Part shown: one piece after another, positions 26,495 through 35,553 of the stretch
How the letters are laid out: each line of letters starts with the position of its first letter
Numbering within the stretch: position 1 is the stretch's first letter
Source of the DNA: Paenibacillus sp. PCH8
Lineage (GTDB): Bacteria > Bacillota > Bacilli > Paenibacillales > Paenibacillaceae
Length of the DNA: 64,000 nucleotides
Direction: 5' to 3'
Assembly: GCF_002968835.1 (NCBI RefSeq)
Contig: NZ_PKQK01000001.1
Span: forward strand, 2,294,001-2,358,000
Made by a program: the position numbers and the translations under genes
Notes under the pieces: model-generated
Seen by the model: only the letters and a program-made list of their open reading frames with translations
Databases searched by the model: none
Told to the model about the DNA's origin: nothing

Positions 26495-28525
26495 ATGCAA
26501 GCGATACATCAACCTCTACACAGACAGAAAAAGGCGGAACAGCGGTCATCCCATACACCAGGCCCAAATCGGGGACGCAAGCCCCATTATCGCGCTATGA
26601 TGCAGAATAAAGAAATGCAAGCTGCCTTGGGCAGTGGATTTCTAATGCTGACTGCATGGGGAACTGCACCCTATTATGCTACATTGTCTATCATGCTCTA
26701 TATTGTTGCTTATGCCGTGGGCGGTTGGACCAAAGCAAAGGAAGGCATCCATACATTGGTCAAAGACCGCGATCTGGATGTGAATTTGCTGATGGTTGCC
26801 GCATCCCTTGGTGCAGCAACGATTGGTTACTGGAATGAAGGTGCGATGCTGATCTTCATTTTTGCACTCAGTGGTGCGTTGGAAAGTTATGCGACAGAGC
26901 GCAGTCATAAGGATATCTCATCACTGCTGGCACTCAAGCCGGAGACTGCACTGCGTATTGAGGATGGACAGATGAATCTTGTAGCTATCGATGATCTGAA
27001 GCCGGGTGATCTGTTGTTGGTCAAACCGGGAGAACTGATCCCTGCCGATGGTGTGGTATACCGGGGTAATTCTTTTATCAATCAGGCGTCCATCACCGGG
27101 GAATCCCTGCCAGTGGATAAAGTTGCGGGGGATGAAGTCTACGCGGGTACGGTAAATGGAGAGGGTGCACTGTACGTGGAGGTCACGAAATCTGCGGAAG
27201 GGTCCCTGTTTGGCAAAATCATTAAGCTAGTGGAGGAGGCGCAGGCAGAAGTACCGAATTCACAACGATTTATGGAGCGATTCGAAGGGATTTACGCACG
27301 GATTGTTGTGGGTGTGACAGTACTTGTTATCGTAGGGACACCGTTACTACTCGGCTGGACATGGAATGAGGCTTTCTATAAAGCTATGGTATTCCTGGTC
27401 GTTGCTTCGCCTTGTGCATTAGTCTCATCCATCATGCCTGTGATGTTGTCCGCGATGTCGAGCAGTGCCCGCCGAGGTATTCTCTTTAAGGGTGGTGCTC
27501 ACATGGAGAACATTGCCCAGACGCGAGTTGTTGCTTTTGATAAAACAGGTACACTGACCATGGGCACACCGCAAGTGACGGATATTATAACAGCTGAACA
27601 TATGGATCGGACCCCGTTATTATCAGCGATAGCGGCGATTGAGAACCTGTCGATGCATCCGCTGGCTCGGGCCATCGTAGATCAGGCCAATAAGGAAAAC
27701 ATTACACTTCAAGAAGCGGAGCAAGTGCAGGCACTGACAGGATGGGGCATTGAAGGAATGGTTAGCGGCGTAGTCTGGAGTATTGGCAAAACAACTGTAA
27801 TGGAACCGGTGCAGCTGGATAACGATAAACCCGTTCACGGAAACGGAAACGAGAATCTGGATGGACCGAGTGCCCCTGATTTTATGGAATCCCCTCTGTC
27901 TGTGTGGAAGGATGTGCGCTCAAGTCTGGAGGGGGAAGGCAAAACGGTATCCGTTGTTATGGCGGATGGTGAAATCGTTGGACTGATTGCCATGCGAGAC
28001 ACGGTTCGGCCACAGGCGGCAGCGGCAGTGAAACAGCTAGAAGCCATGGGTGTAAAAGTAGCGATGTTAACAGGTGATCGAGCCAGATCAGCTGCTGTGA
28101 TCGCGCGTGAAACAGGCGTAAGCTTGGTCTATGCGGACTTGCTGCCTGAAGATAAAGTGAAACAGGTACAAGCGCTCCGGAAAAAGTATGGTCACGTGTT
28201 GATGGTAGGGGATGGCGTCAATGATGCACCTGCACTTGCAGCAGCCACGGTGGGTATGGGCATGGGCTTGTCGGGAAGCGGGACTGCACTGGAGGTTGCC
28301 GATGCGGTGCTGATGAATGATAACATTGAAGAGATTGCATGGGTGATTGGTCAGGCTCGACGAGCACAGCGTACCGTGAAGCAGAATATGTGTTTTGCGA
28401 TTACGGTTATTCTGGCCCTAATTGCAGGGAACTTTCTCCAGGACGTAGCGTTGCCTCTGGGTGTGGTAGGTCATGAAGGTAGTACGATTCTGGTTATTCT
28501 GAATGGGCTCAGGCTACTACGTTAA
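26495..28525 (+). CDS. P1B-type metal-transporting ATPase (ZosA/CadA-like)
   Basis: A 676-residue heavy-metal P-type ATPase of the plasma membrane. Seen: the actuator motif TGESLPVDK, the membrane metal site SPCALVSSIMPV, the phosphorylation site FDKTGTLTMG, LSMHPLARAI (the HP motif), MLTGDR and the hinge GDGVNDAPALA. There is no N-terminal HMA domain; instead the tail is basic and His rich (HQPLHRQKK...HTPGPNRGRKPHYR). SPC followed by ALVSSIMP resembles B. subtilis ZosA, a zinc importer controlled by PerR, more than CopA; zinc/cadmium efflux is the alternative. ATG 26495 is better spaced from AAAGGA than GTG 26486. Confidence 0.9.
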   Translation: MQAIHQPLHRQKKAEQRSSHTPGPNRGRKPHYRAMMQNKEMQAALGSGFLMLTAWGTAPYYATLSIMLYIVAYAVGGWTKAKEGIHTLVKDRDLDVNLLMVAASLGAATIGYWNEGAMLIFIFALSGALESYATERSHKDISSLLALKPETALRIEDGQMNLVAIDDLKPGDLLLVKPGELIPADGVVYRGNSFINQASITGESLPVDKVAGDEVYAGTVNGEGALYVEVTKSAEGSLFGKIIKLVEEAQAEVPNSQRFMERFEGIYARIVVGVTVLVIVGTPLLLGWTWNEAFYKAMVFLVVASPCALVSSIMPVMLSAMSSSARRGILFKGGAHMENIAQTRVVAFDKTGTLTMGTPQVTDIITAEHMDRTPLLSAIAAIENLSMHPLARAIVDQANKENITLQEAEQVQALTGWGIEGMVSGVVWSIGKTTVMEPVQLDNDKPVHGNGNENLDGPSAPDFMESPLSVWKDVRSSLEGEGKTVSVVMADGEIVGLIAMRDTVRPQAAAAVKQLEAMGVKVAMLTGDRARSAAVIARETGVSLVYADLLPEDKVKQVQALRKKYGHVLMVGDGVNDAPALAAATVGMGMGLSGSGTALEVADAVLMNDNIEEIAWVIGQARRAQRTVKQNMCFAITVILALIAGNFLQDVALPLGVVGHEGSTILVILNGLRLLR

Positions 28526-28681
28526 TTAGAATGGATGAAGGAATGTCTCGATTGTGGCAGGAACCCGATGGGATGCAACGTTTGGACCCTGGGTCAGAGG
28601 GTAATGATTCGAAGAGATGATTCTTCAAGAGCGTATTGATGAATAACTTAATGAACTCTGATGATAAGGGAGCTGTGAACG

Positions 28682-29491
28682 ATGGGACGTTTCGTACAAG
28701 TGGAACCAAATGTGAAAGTATATGTTGAAGATATGGGTGAGGGAACACCGGTCATCTTTTTGCACGGCTGGCCTGTTAATTATAAAATGTTTGAATATCA
28801 ATTAAATGTATTGCCGAACCATGGTATTCGTGCTATTGCAATTGATTTCAGAGGATACGGCTTATCGGATAAGCCTTCCACCGGATATGATTATGATCGT
28901 ATGGCTGATGATGTTCGCGCCGTTATTGATGATCTCGAACTGAGTGACGCAGTGCTCGCAGGATTCTCCATGGGTGGAGCAATTGCAGTCCATTATATGG
29001 CTCGCCACAAAGGTCATGGGATATCGAAGCTGGCATTGCTGTCTGCGGCAGCACCTGTATTCACACAGCGTGAAGGATATCCATACGGATTGACTCCGGA
29101 TCAGCTGAACGAGCAGATTATCGAGCCGATCTTCGCAGATCGTCCGAAGTTACTGGAGACATTTGGCGGCATGTTCTTCGCCAAGAAGCACAGCCAGCCA
29201 TTCATGGATTGGTTCCATGCGCTGGGCATGGAGGCTTCATCCTATGGTACCATTCGCAGTGCGATTGCTCTGCGGGATGAGGACTTGCGAGGGGACCTGA
29301 GTGCGATCCAGGTGCCAACCGCCATTTTACACGGGAAAAAGGATGAGATCTGTCCGTTCGAATTCGCCGAGCAGATGCATGCAGGCATCGCTGGCTCGAA
29401 ATTGATCGCTTTTGAAGAGAGTGGTCACGGGGCATTCTATGATGAATTGGAGAAATTCAACGCGGAACTGATTCGATTCATTCAATCCTGA
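28682..29491 (+). CDS. Alpha/beta hydrolase (HGWP/chloroperoxidase-like)
   Basis: A 269-residue soluble hydrolase. The oxyanion-hole motif is FLHGWPVN, the nucleophile elbow GFSMGG, the acid lies in HGKKDEICPF and the catalytic histidine in ESGHGAF. This is the arrangement of small esterases and cofactor-free haloperoxidases. The natural substrate is not predictable. AAGGGAGCTG precedes the ATG and a strong hairpin follows. It appears monocistronic. Confidence 0.9.
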   Translation: MGRFVQVEPNVKVYVEDMGEGTPVIFLHGWPVNYKMFEYQLNVLPNHGIRAIAIDFRGYGLSDKPSTGYDYDRMADDVRAVIDDLELSDAVLAGFSMGGAIAVHYMARHKGHGISKLALLSAAAPVFTQREGYPYGLTPDQLNEQIIEPIFADRPKLLETFGGMFFAKKHSQPFMDWFHALGMEASSYGTIRSAIALRDEDLRGDLSAIQVPTAILHGKKDEICPFEFAEQMHAGIAGSKLIAFEESGHGAFYDELEKFNAELIRFIQS

Positions 29492-29562
29492 TCATGTAGG
29501 GGTACAACGCTCTTTACATGCAATTTCACTGATTTCATGGAATCTTCATTTATGTCGAAACA

Positions 29563-29604
29563 AAGAACCCGCTCGGCAGCTATTGGCTGTTCGCTCGGGT
29601 TCTT
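29563..29604. terminator. Bidirectional terminator between the hydrolase and the ZIP gene
   Basis: AAGAACCCG pairs with CGGGTTCTT, with further pairing of the inner GCTCGGCAGC/GGCTGTTCGC segment. It lies between convergent genes. Confidence 0.8.
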
Positions 29605-29670
29605 AATGTTGTACTATGAGTAGTACTGAAGAAAAGGTAATGTAATGCTTTGTAAGTATGCTTTCTGTGG

Positions 29671-30402
29671 TCAGAACAGCTCCGTCAGACCAATCATTGT
29701 AATGAGACCGAGTAAAAAGGACATGGTCGCCACACGTGCATTGCCGTCGCCGTGACTCTCGGGAATCAATTCCTTATAGACGATGAACATCATTGCACCC
29801 GCTGCAAAAGCAAGACCATAAGGGACAAGGCCAGCTACCAGACTACTTAATGTATAACCGATCATAGCTGTAATAATCTCTACGGCTCCAGTCAGGGTGG
29901 CAATTCCGAGTGCCTTAAAGCGACCGATGTTCTGATTCACCAGGAAAAGGGCCACGAGGAATCCTTCCGGTGCATTCTGCAATCCGATGGAGAAGGCAAT
30001 GAGATTGCCCAGATTCTCATCCGAACTTGCGTAGCTGACTCCCACCGATAACCCTTCTGGCAGGTTATGCATGGTGATGGCTGCAATAATCATGAAGGCT
30101 TTGGCTTCAATTTTGAAAGGCATCTTCTCGGGATTCTCCAGATCGACGTGTGGAATCTTCATCTCCAGCACCAGTAGAACCAGGCTGCCAAGCATAATGC
30201 CGAATGCGAGTACAAAAAGGTTCGATTGCCCCAGCGCCTCCGGGATAAGATTATACACGGAGGCTGAGGTCATAATACCCGCGGCGTATGCCAGCAAGAT
30301 ATCACGCAGACGGTGCGATATTTTGCGCATAAATAGAATCGGTATGGCCCCCAGGCCAGTAGACATGGCTGATATAAAACTGCCAATGAGTGCATCGTTC
30401 AT
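29671..30402 (-). CDS. ZIP-family metal (zinc) permease
   Basis: A 243-residue integral membrane importer of the ZupT/ZIP type. The metal-site motifs are HNLPEGLSVG in span 4 and QNAPEGFLVA in span 5, with about eight hydrophobic segments. The start ATG at 30402 has AGGAGGG 11 bases upstream; the frame is open further to 30459 but without a ribosome site. It is divergent from trxB, and a PerR-like box lies between them, so it may respond to peroxide and metal status. Confidence 0.92.
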   Translation of the reverse strand: MNDALIGSFISAMSTGLGAIPILFMRKISHRLRDILLAYAAGIMTSASVYNLIPEALGQSNLFVLAFGIMLGSLVLLVLEMKIPHVDLENPEKMPFKIEAKAFMIIAAITMHNLPEGLSVGVSYASSDENLGNLIAFSIGLQNAPEGFLVALFLVNQNIGRFKALGIATLTGAVEIITAMIGYTLSSLVAGLVPYGLAFAAGAMMFIVYKELIPESHGDGNARVATMSFLLGLITMIGLTELF

Positions 30403-30491
30403 GCTTCCATTTTCCCTCCTGATGAAGACTTCTTCATAATCGCTGCCGAGCATTGACACCGTACATAAAAGAGATCATAATGAACAACAGA

Positions 30492-30506
30492 TTAGAATGA
30501 TTATAA
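30492..30506. promoter_or_regulatory. PerR-like box between zip and trxB
   Basis: TTAGAATGATTATAA matches the 7-1-7 PerR consensus TTATAATnATTATAA at 13 of 14 positions, and matches the Fur and Zur variants less well. It lies 90 bases before the ZIP start on one strand and about 150 before trxB on the other. Confidence 0.55.
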
Positions 30507-30658
30507 ATTAGAATTCCGTTTCTGCATAGGGCTATTGTCATTTCACAGGCAGGTTTTGTGGACATGATGTAGGCTTTTCGTTCTAGTGTATGCAAAAGCA
30601 TAAGCTTTTGATGCCGGAGGGCCCAACCTTTTTGCAGAAGCCGGGGGAGGAACTATAC

Positions 30659-31600
30659 ATGTATAAATCAATTATTATTGGAACAGGCCCTGCAGGGCTG
30701 ACAGCAGCAATCTATCTGGCACGTGCCAACTTGAGCCCACTCGTTATTGAAGGCCCACAACCTGGTGGTCAACTGACAACAACTACGGAAGTGGAGAACT
30801 TCCCAGGTTTCCCTGATGGCATTATGGGTCCTGAACTGATGGACAACATGCGTAAACAAGCAGAGCGTTTCGGTGCTGAATTCCGCACAGGCTGGGTGAA
30901 TAACATCGACATGAGCGAGCGTCCTTTCAAAATTCAGGTTGAAGGCATGGGGGAACTCGTAGCAGAAACCTTGATCCTGTCTACAGGTGCAACTGCTAAA
31001 TACCTCGGTATTCCTGGTGAAGAGAGCAATGTGGGCCGTGGTGTCAGCACATGTGCAACATGTGATGGATTCTTCTTCCGTAACAAAGAAATTATTGTTA
31101 TTGGCGGTGGCGACTCTGCTCTTGAAGAAGCAAGCTTCCTGTCCCGTTTCGGTTCCAAAGTAACGCTGGTTCACCGTCGTGAAGAATTGCGCGGCTCCAA
31201 AATCATGCAAGATCGTGCACGTAGCAACGAAAAAGTAGAGATGGCTTTGAACCGCACTCCACTCGAAGTTCTCGCTGGCGACAACGGCGTGACAGGATTG
31301 AAAGTGTTGAACAATGAAACAGGCGAAGAAGAAGTGATTTCGGCAAGTGGCGTATTCGTAGCGATCGGTCACACACCGAACACTGGATTCCTCGGCGGAC
31401 AAGTTACAACGGATGAGCATGGTTATATTTTGACGACACCAGGTACATCTGAAACGAACATCCCAGGCGTATTCGCATGTGGCGACGTTCAGGATACACG
31501 TTACAAACAAGCGATTACAGCTGCAGGTAGCGGATGTATGGCTGCAATGGATACAGAGAAATATATCGAGAGTCTGGAGCATAGCGCAGTCGTTCTGTAA
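30659..31600 (+). CDS. trxB: Thioredoxin reductase
   Basis: An NADPH- and FAD-dependent flavoprotein of 313 residues that reduces thioredoxin. The FAD motif is IIIGTGPAGLTAAIYLARA, the redox-active pair CATC lies in STCATCDGFF, the NADPH motif is VIGGGDSALEEA, and the C-terminal FAD motif is GVFACGDVQDTRYKQA. ATG 30659 follows GGGGGAGGAA by 6 bases; an upstream in-frame ATG at 30590 lacks a site. The glutaredoxin-like gene follows 86 bases on. Confidence 0.96.
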   Translation: MYKSIIIGTGPAGLTAAIYLARANLSPLVIEGPQPGGQLTTTTEVENFPGFPDGIMGPELMDNMRKQAERFGAEFRTGWVNNIDMSERPFKIQVEGMGELVAETLILSTGATAKYLGIPGEESNVGRGVSTCATCDGFFFRNKEIIVIGGGDSALEEASFLSRFGSKVTLVHRREELRGSKIMQDRARSNEKVEMALNRTPLEVLAGDNGVTGLKVLNNETGEEEVISASGVFVAIGHTPNTGFLGGQVTTDEHGYILTTPGTSETNIPGVFACGDVQDTRYKQAITAAGSGCMAAMDTEKYIESLEHSAVVL

Positions 31601-31686
31601 TGGAATGAACGGCTATCCTTCATCCAACGCTTCGATAAATAATAGATAATTACGATGAACTATACTAAATATGAGGTGAATACAAC

Positions 31687-31917
31687 ATGGAAAACGTAAT
31701 TCTGTACACATCAACCAACTGCCCGAACTGCAAATCGGTAAAAACTTTCTTGGCTGACAAAGGCATCGCTTATGAAGAGCGCAACATCGAAACTAGCGAT
31801 GAATTCGCACAACAAGTATGGGACATGGGTGTACGTGCCGTGCCTTTGACAGTGATTGGTGAACACCGCATTCTGGGTATGAACAAAACGCAATTCGCCA
31901 AAGCTTTAGACGCGTAA
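31687..31917 (+). CDS. Glutaredoxin-like (NrdH-type) redox protein
   Basis: A 76-residue thioredoxin-fold protein. The active site is CPNC in TSTNCPNCKSVKTFL, the cis-proline lies in VRAVPLTVIG, and the ending GMNKTQFAKAL is as in NrdH/YtnI-like glutaredoxins. Such proteins usually take electrons directly from thioredoxin reductase, and trxB is the upstream gene, which supports an electron-transfer pair. TGAGGTG precedes the ATG. Confidence 0.9.
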   Translation: MENVILYTSTNCPNCKSVKTFLADKGIAYEERNIETSDEFAQQVWDMGVRAVPLTVIGEHRILGMNKTQFAKALDA

Positions 31918-32016
31918 ATTAGGCTGATTATCTGGAGCATCATATGATGAATGTAGGAATGAAAGATTCGATTCATATGCAATTCCGGTTTTCGCGAGCC
32001 GTTAGGATATAGAAAG

Positions 32017-32044
32017 AACCGTACCCGATCGGGTACGGTTTTTT
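32017..32044. terminator. Bidirectional terminator
   Basis: AACCGTACCCGA and TCGGGTACGGTT form a gapless 12-bp palindrome followed by TTTT. It serves the glutaredoxin gene and probably the convergent small membrane gene. Confidence 0.88.
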
Positions 32045-32081
32045 GTGCATCATTGAGTCTGCATTAGAGAGCTATGAGAGG

Positions 32082-32279
32082 CTAGAAAAAAATACTCATA
32101 AAGGTCTGAAATACAACATACACCAGCAAACCTGACAGCATGTACATGAAACCAGCCTTCTTTTTGCTCTGGAACAGTCGGAGTATGCCAAGGCTGAACA
32201 GGGGCGCAAGCACGATCAGGAACAGGAGTACGGTGACAAACATTTGCGCCGAGATATCTGAAGTATCTACGTAGGTCAA
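32082..32279 (-). CDS. Small two-helix membrane protein of unknown function
   Basis: A 65-residue product with hydrophobic segments at about 13-35 and 43-63 separated by FQSKKKAG. I do not recognise the family. The TTG start at 32279 follows ACGGAGTG by about 10 bases. It is convergent with the glutaredoxin gene and downstream of xylR on the same strand. Coding status rests on the helices and the ribosome site only. Confidence 0.5.
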   Translation of the reverse strand: MTYVDTSDISAQMFVTVLLFLIVLAPLFSLGILRLFQSKKKAGFMYMLSGLLVYVVFQTFMSIFF

Positions 32280-32424
32280 CGAGTTTTCACTCCGTTTCGT
32301 GTTCGGAATAACACGGCAGCATTCACGCAGCCATGATAAAAATCACATAACCCCATTATACATCTGGATTTCTTTAACAAAAAGGGAGGAAATGGGGCGA
32401 ATTGATGTCAATTTTCTTCTGTTA

Positions 32425-33591
32425 TTAGACGGAAACCCTTATTTTTCCTAGAAACTGGGAAATTGCGGTGTAAGCAGCACCCACTCGGGTGGAACGGCTC
32501 CCCAGAGCCGCCCATTCAATCTGCAGACTCCGGCGATGGTAGGGCAATGTACGTTCCTCGACAACTTGTTTTAACGCTGCTTCAATCCAGGGACCAGCTT
32601 CGGAGAGTGGCCCACCGATGATAATGCGTTCCGGGTTGAAACTGTTTACAATATTGGTGATGCCAATCCCCAGTTTGCGCCCGATCGTCTCATATAATCC
32701 CCGAACGGCTTCGTGGCCTTGCTCCGCATAAGGAATCAACTCTCGGGTTGTATGTGCCGGTAAGTGCAGCTGATGCTCCGGATGTTCATATGCTTTTTCG
32801 GATGCATATAACTCCCAGCAGCCACGGTTACCGCAGGAGCAAGGCAGACCTTCCGCTTCAATGGACATGTGGCCTGTTTCTCCGGCGTAACCCCACGCTC
32901 CTTTATATAATTCACCATCTACCATGATGCCTGAACCAATACCCATGCCCGCACTGATATAGATCATATGTCGAACATCGATGCCTGCTCCAAAATTCAA
33001 CTCTCCATGGGCACCGGCATTGGCTTCATTATCAATGGTTACAGGTAGCTCAAACTCTTCTTCAAGCATCGAGCGCAGCGCGACCTTCTCCCACCCCAGA
33101 TTGGGTGCAAAGAGGACCGTTCCTTCCTCATCGACCATGCCAGGCACCCCGATCCCTATACCGATGACTCCATGAGGGGAGGGAGGGGCTGCATGAATGA
33201 GATGGTCTGCGGCCAGTTTTAACTGTTCAAGTACAGAGGGCACGTCATGATGTTCCAGCTTAACGGCATACTCGGTGACGATATGACCTTCCAGATCGGT
33301 AAGGACACCCTTTAAGTGTGTCACACTAAGCTCCAACCCTACTGCATATCCCGATGTGCCTCGAAACAGCAACATAAGAGGTTTGCGTCCGCCGCTGGAT
33401 TCTCCAGGGCCAATCTCCTGCACCAGTTCATCATTGATCAGATCAGCAACCAGATTCGATACGGTTGCTTTGTTAAGTCCCGTGACCTCAGATACCCGCG
33501 CGCGAGAGAGGGGGGCATGACGGCGAATCGTATCAAGCACAATTGACTTGTTTATTTTCTTGACCAGCATCTGGTCTCCGGTAATTTTCAT
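32425..33591 (-). CDS. xylR: Xylose-responsive ROK-family repressor
   Basis: A 388-residue repressor with an N-terminal helix-turn-helix (PLSRARVSEVTGLNKATVSN) and a ROK sugar-kinase-like domain. The ATP-like motif region is GIGIGVPGMVDEEG and the zinc cluster CSCGNRGCWE is intact. Without xylose it should bind the operator at 33701-33725 between itself and xylA. AGGAGTG precedes the ATG. It is divergent from xylA, the usual arrangement in bacilli. Confidence 0.93.
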   Translation of the reverse strand: MKITGDQMLVKKINKSIVLDTIRRHAPLSRARVSEVTGLNKATVSNLVADLINDELVQEIGPGESSGGRKPLMLLFRGTSGYAVGLELSVTHLKGVLTDLEGHIVTEYAVKLEHHDVPSVLEQLKLAADHLIHAAPPSPHGVIGIGIGVPGMVDEEGTVLFAPNLGWEKVALRSMLEEEFELPVTIDNEANAGAHGELNFGAGIDVRHMIYISAGMGIGSGIMVDGELYKGAWGYAGETGHMSIEAEGLPCSCGNRGCWELYASEKAYEHPEHQLHLPAHTTRELIPYAEQGHEAVRGLYETIGRKLGIGITNIVNSFNPERIIIGGPLSEAGPWIEAALKQVVEERTLPYHRRSLQIEWAALGSRSTRVGAAYTAISQFLGKIRVSV

Positions 33592-33700
33592 ATCATTAAG
33601 GCACTCCTATTCTTCTGTTAAAAGGGTTCTGACCCGAATCCGTACGCAAGCTATTGGACTATTATAGCGTAAACAAACGAACAAAAAAAATTTATTTTTA

Positions 33701-33725
33701 ACTTTGTTTAACCAATAGACAAAGT
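33701..33725. promoter_or_regulatory. Putative XylR operator
   Basis: ACTTTGT (33701-33707) and ACAAAGT (33719-33725) form a perfect 7-bp inverted repeat separated by 11 bases. The arms resemble the AGTTTGT/ACAAACT arms of the B. subtilis xyl operator but with wider spacing. It overlaps the -35 region of the xylA promoter. Confidence 0.7.
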
Positions 33726-33744
33726 AAAATTGATGTGTTAGGAT
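33716..33744 (+). promoter_or_regulatory. Candidate xylA promoter
   Basis: TAGACA (33716-33721), 17-base spacer and TAGGAT (33739-33744). The -35 hexamer lies inside the right half of the inverted repeat, which fits repression by XylR. Confidence 0.55.
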
Positions 33745-33749
33745 AACGT

Positions 33750-33763
33750 TGTAAACGATTTCT
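33750..33763 (+). promoter_or_regulatory. CcpA cre site upstream of xylA
   Basis: TGTAAACGATTTCT matches the cre consensus TGWAANCGNTNWCA at all defined positions except the last. It begins 6 bases after the -10 hexamer, where CcpA would block initiation or early elongation. Confidence 0.65.
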
Positions 33764-33788
33764 TAAAACTATTGAGGAGGCATTTTAC

Positions 33789-35105
33789 ATGGCCTATTTT
33801 GAATCCGTTAATAAAATTGCATTCGAAGGAAAAGATTCCAAGAATCCATTTGCTTTTAAACATTATAATCCGGAAGAACTGGTAGACGGCAAATCAATGG
33901 AAGAACATTTCCGTTTCGGCATGGCTTACTGGCATACATTAACTGCAGGCGGCAGTGACCCGTTCGGTGCAGAGACAGCTGTTCGTTCTTGGGATAAATA
34001 CTCCGGTCTGGACCTTGCGAAAGTACGCGTGGAAGCGGCATTTGAATTTTTGGAAAAAATGAATCTTCCATACTTCTGTTTCCACGATGTGGACATCGCA
34101 CCAGAAGGCAACAACTTGCGTGAATTCTACAGCAACATCGACACCATCGTTGGTCTTATTGAAGATCATATGAAATCCAGCGGTAAAAAACTGCTCTGGA
34201 ACACGGCGAACATGTTCTCGAACCCACGCTTCATGTTTGGTGCAGCTTCCACGTGTAACGCAGACGTGTATGCTCATGCTGCAGCACAGATCAAGAAAGG
34301 TCTGGAAGTGGGTAAACGCCTGGGCGCTGAAAACTATGTCTTCTGGGGTGGTCGTGAAGGTTACGACACATTGTTGAACACGGACATGCAACTGGAGCAA
34401 GACAATATTGCTCGCATGTTCCACATGGCTGTAGACTACGCGAAGGAAATTGGCTTCGATGCACAATTCCTGATCGAGCCTAAACCGAAAGAGCCAACGA
34501 AACACCAATATGACTATGATGCAGCAACGTCCATTGCTTTCTTGCAAAAATACGGTTTGGACAAACACTTCAAACTTAACCTGGAAGCGAACCATGCTAC
34601 ACTGGCTGGTCACACATTCGATCACGAAATCCGCGTTGCTCGCACAAACGGTATGCTCGGTTCCCTCGATGCGAACCAAGGCGATATGCTAATCGGTTGG
34701 GATACGGATGAGTTCCCGGTTGATATGTACGATGCTACATTAACGATGTATGAAGTATTGAAAAACGGCGGGATCGGCCGTGGTGGTGTGAACTTTGACG
34801 CAAAAGTACGTCGTGGTTCCTTCGAAGCAGACGATCTGTTCCTCGCACACATTGCAGGTATGGACACGTATGCTAAAGGTCTGAAAGTAGCTTCAAAATT
34901 GATCGAAGATCGTGTATTCGATGAATTCATCGAGCAACGTTACAGCAGCTTCAGCGAAGGTATCGGTGCAGATGTGGTTGCAGGTAAAGCAACACTCGCT
35001 TCCCTTGCCGAGTATGCGCTGAACAACGAAAGCCCACGCAAAAACCAATCCGGACGTCAGGAATTGCTTAGAGCCAAACTCAACCAGTACATTCTGGCTG
35101 ACTAA
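33789..35105 (+). CDS. xylA: Xylose isomerase
   Basis: Converts D-xylose to D-xylulose with two divalent metal ions. The 438 residues are the class II length. Seen: [12 protein letters not shown] (active-site His/Asp), [32 protein letters not shown] (metal Glu and Lys), [17 protein letters not shown] and [20 protein letters not shown] precedes the ATG. XylR operator, promoter and cre are all visible upstream. Confidence 0.97.
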   Translation: MAYFESVNKIAFEGKDSKNPFAFKHYNPEELVDGKSMEEHFRFGMAYWHTLTAGGSDPFGAETAVRSWDKYSGLDLAKVRVEAAFEFLEKMNLPYFCFHDVDIAPEGNNLREFYSNIDTIVGLIEDHMKSSGKKLLWNTANMFSNPRFMFGAASTCNADVYAHAAAQIKKGLEVGKRLGAENYVFWGGREGYDTLLNTDMQLEQDNIARMFHMAVDYAKEIGFDAQFLIEPKPKEPTKHQYDYDAATSIAFLQKYGLDKHFKLNLEANHATLAGHTFDHEIRVARTNGMLGSLDANQGDMLIGWDTDEFPVDMYDATLTMYEVLKNGGIGRGGVNFDAKVRRGSFEADDLFLAHIAGMDTYAKGLKVASKLIEDRVFDEFIEQRYSSFSEGIGADVVAGKATLASLAEYALNNESPRKNQSGRQELLRAKLNQYILAD

Positions 35106-35242
35106 TAGAAGTTAAGCAAAGTCCAGGATGAAGGGATACCAGCCTACCTGAGATTACTCGGGTGTGGCTGAAATAAATCTTCGGCCTGCACTATGCAAGA
35201 CCAGCTTGTACCATGGAACGCCTGAACAAGCATGACATTCGG

Positions 35243-35283
35243 ACCGTCCCCGACTTTCCCTTGGGAAGACGGGACGGTTTTTT
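35243..35283 (+). terminator. Rho-independent terminator after xylA
   Basis: ACCGTCCC pairs with GGGACGGT, with an inner TTTCCC/GGGAAG arm, followed by TTTTTT. It lies between xylA and xylB, so xylB transcription would need readthrough or its own promoter. Confidence 0.88.
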
Positions 35284-35371
35284 GGTTAAACAAATAACGC
35301 GGTTTTTAAATTTTTGATATAAATGACTAATTTGCATGCTGAACGAAGTGAGCAGAAAGACCTGAATGTTC

Positions 35372-35492
35372 TCTGATCACGGAGTGGTTACATGTTCAAT
35401 TGAGAGGTTTCATTAAAGGATTTCTCCCTTCTCAAGGGATTAAAGGAAATCCGGGGGTAACGGCGATCCAAGGGTTTTCTGATCACGGAGTG
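35372..35492 (+). repeat. Direct repeat flanking a nested hairpin upstream of xylB
   Basis: TCTGATCACGGAGTG occurs at 35372-35386 and again at 35478-35492, 106 bases apart. Between them, GGATTTCTCCCTT (35418-35430) pairs with AAGGGA and GAAATCC (35434-35452) as a nested hairpin. The rest of the 448-base xylA-xylB gap holds the terminator and no gene that I can see. Confidence 0.55.
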
Positions 35493-35553
35493 ACCATATG
35501 AGCATCAAGAGTTTCATTTATACAATCCTGTTACAAACGAGAGGAGTTAACCT

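Noticed and set aside
30668-31582. Minus-strand open frame of 304 codons over trxB
   Set aside because: Complement of a textbook thioredoxin reductase; Cys-rich nonsense composition.
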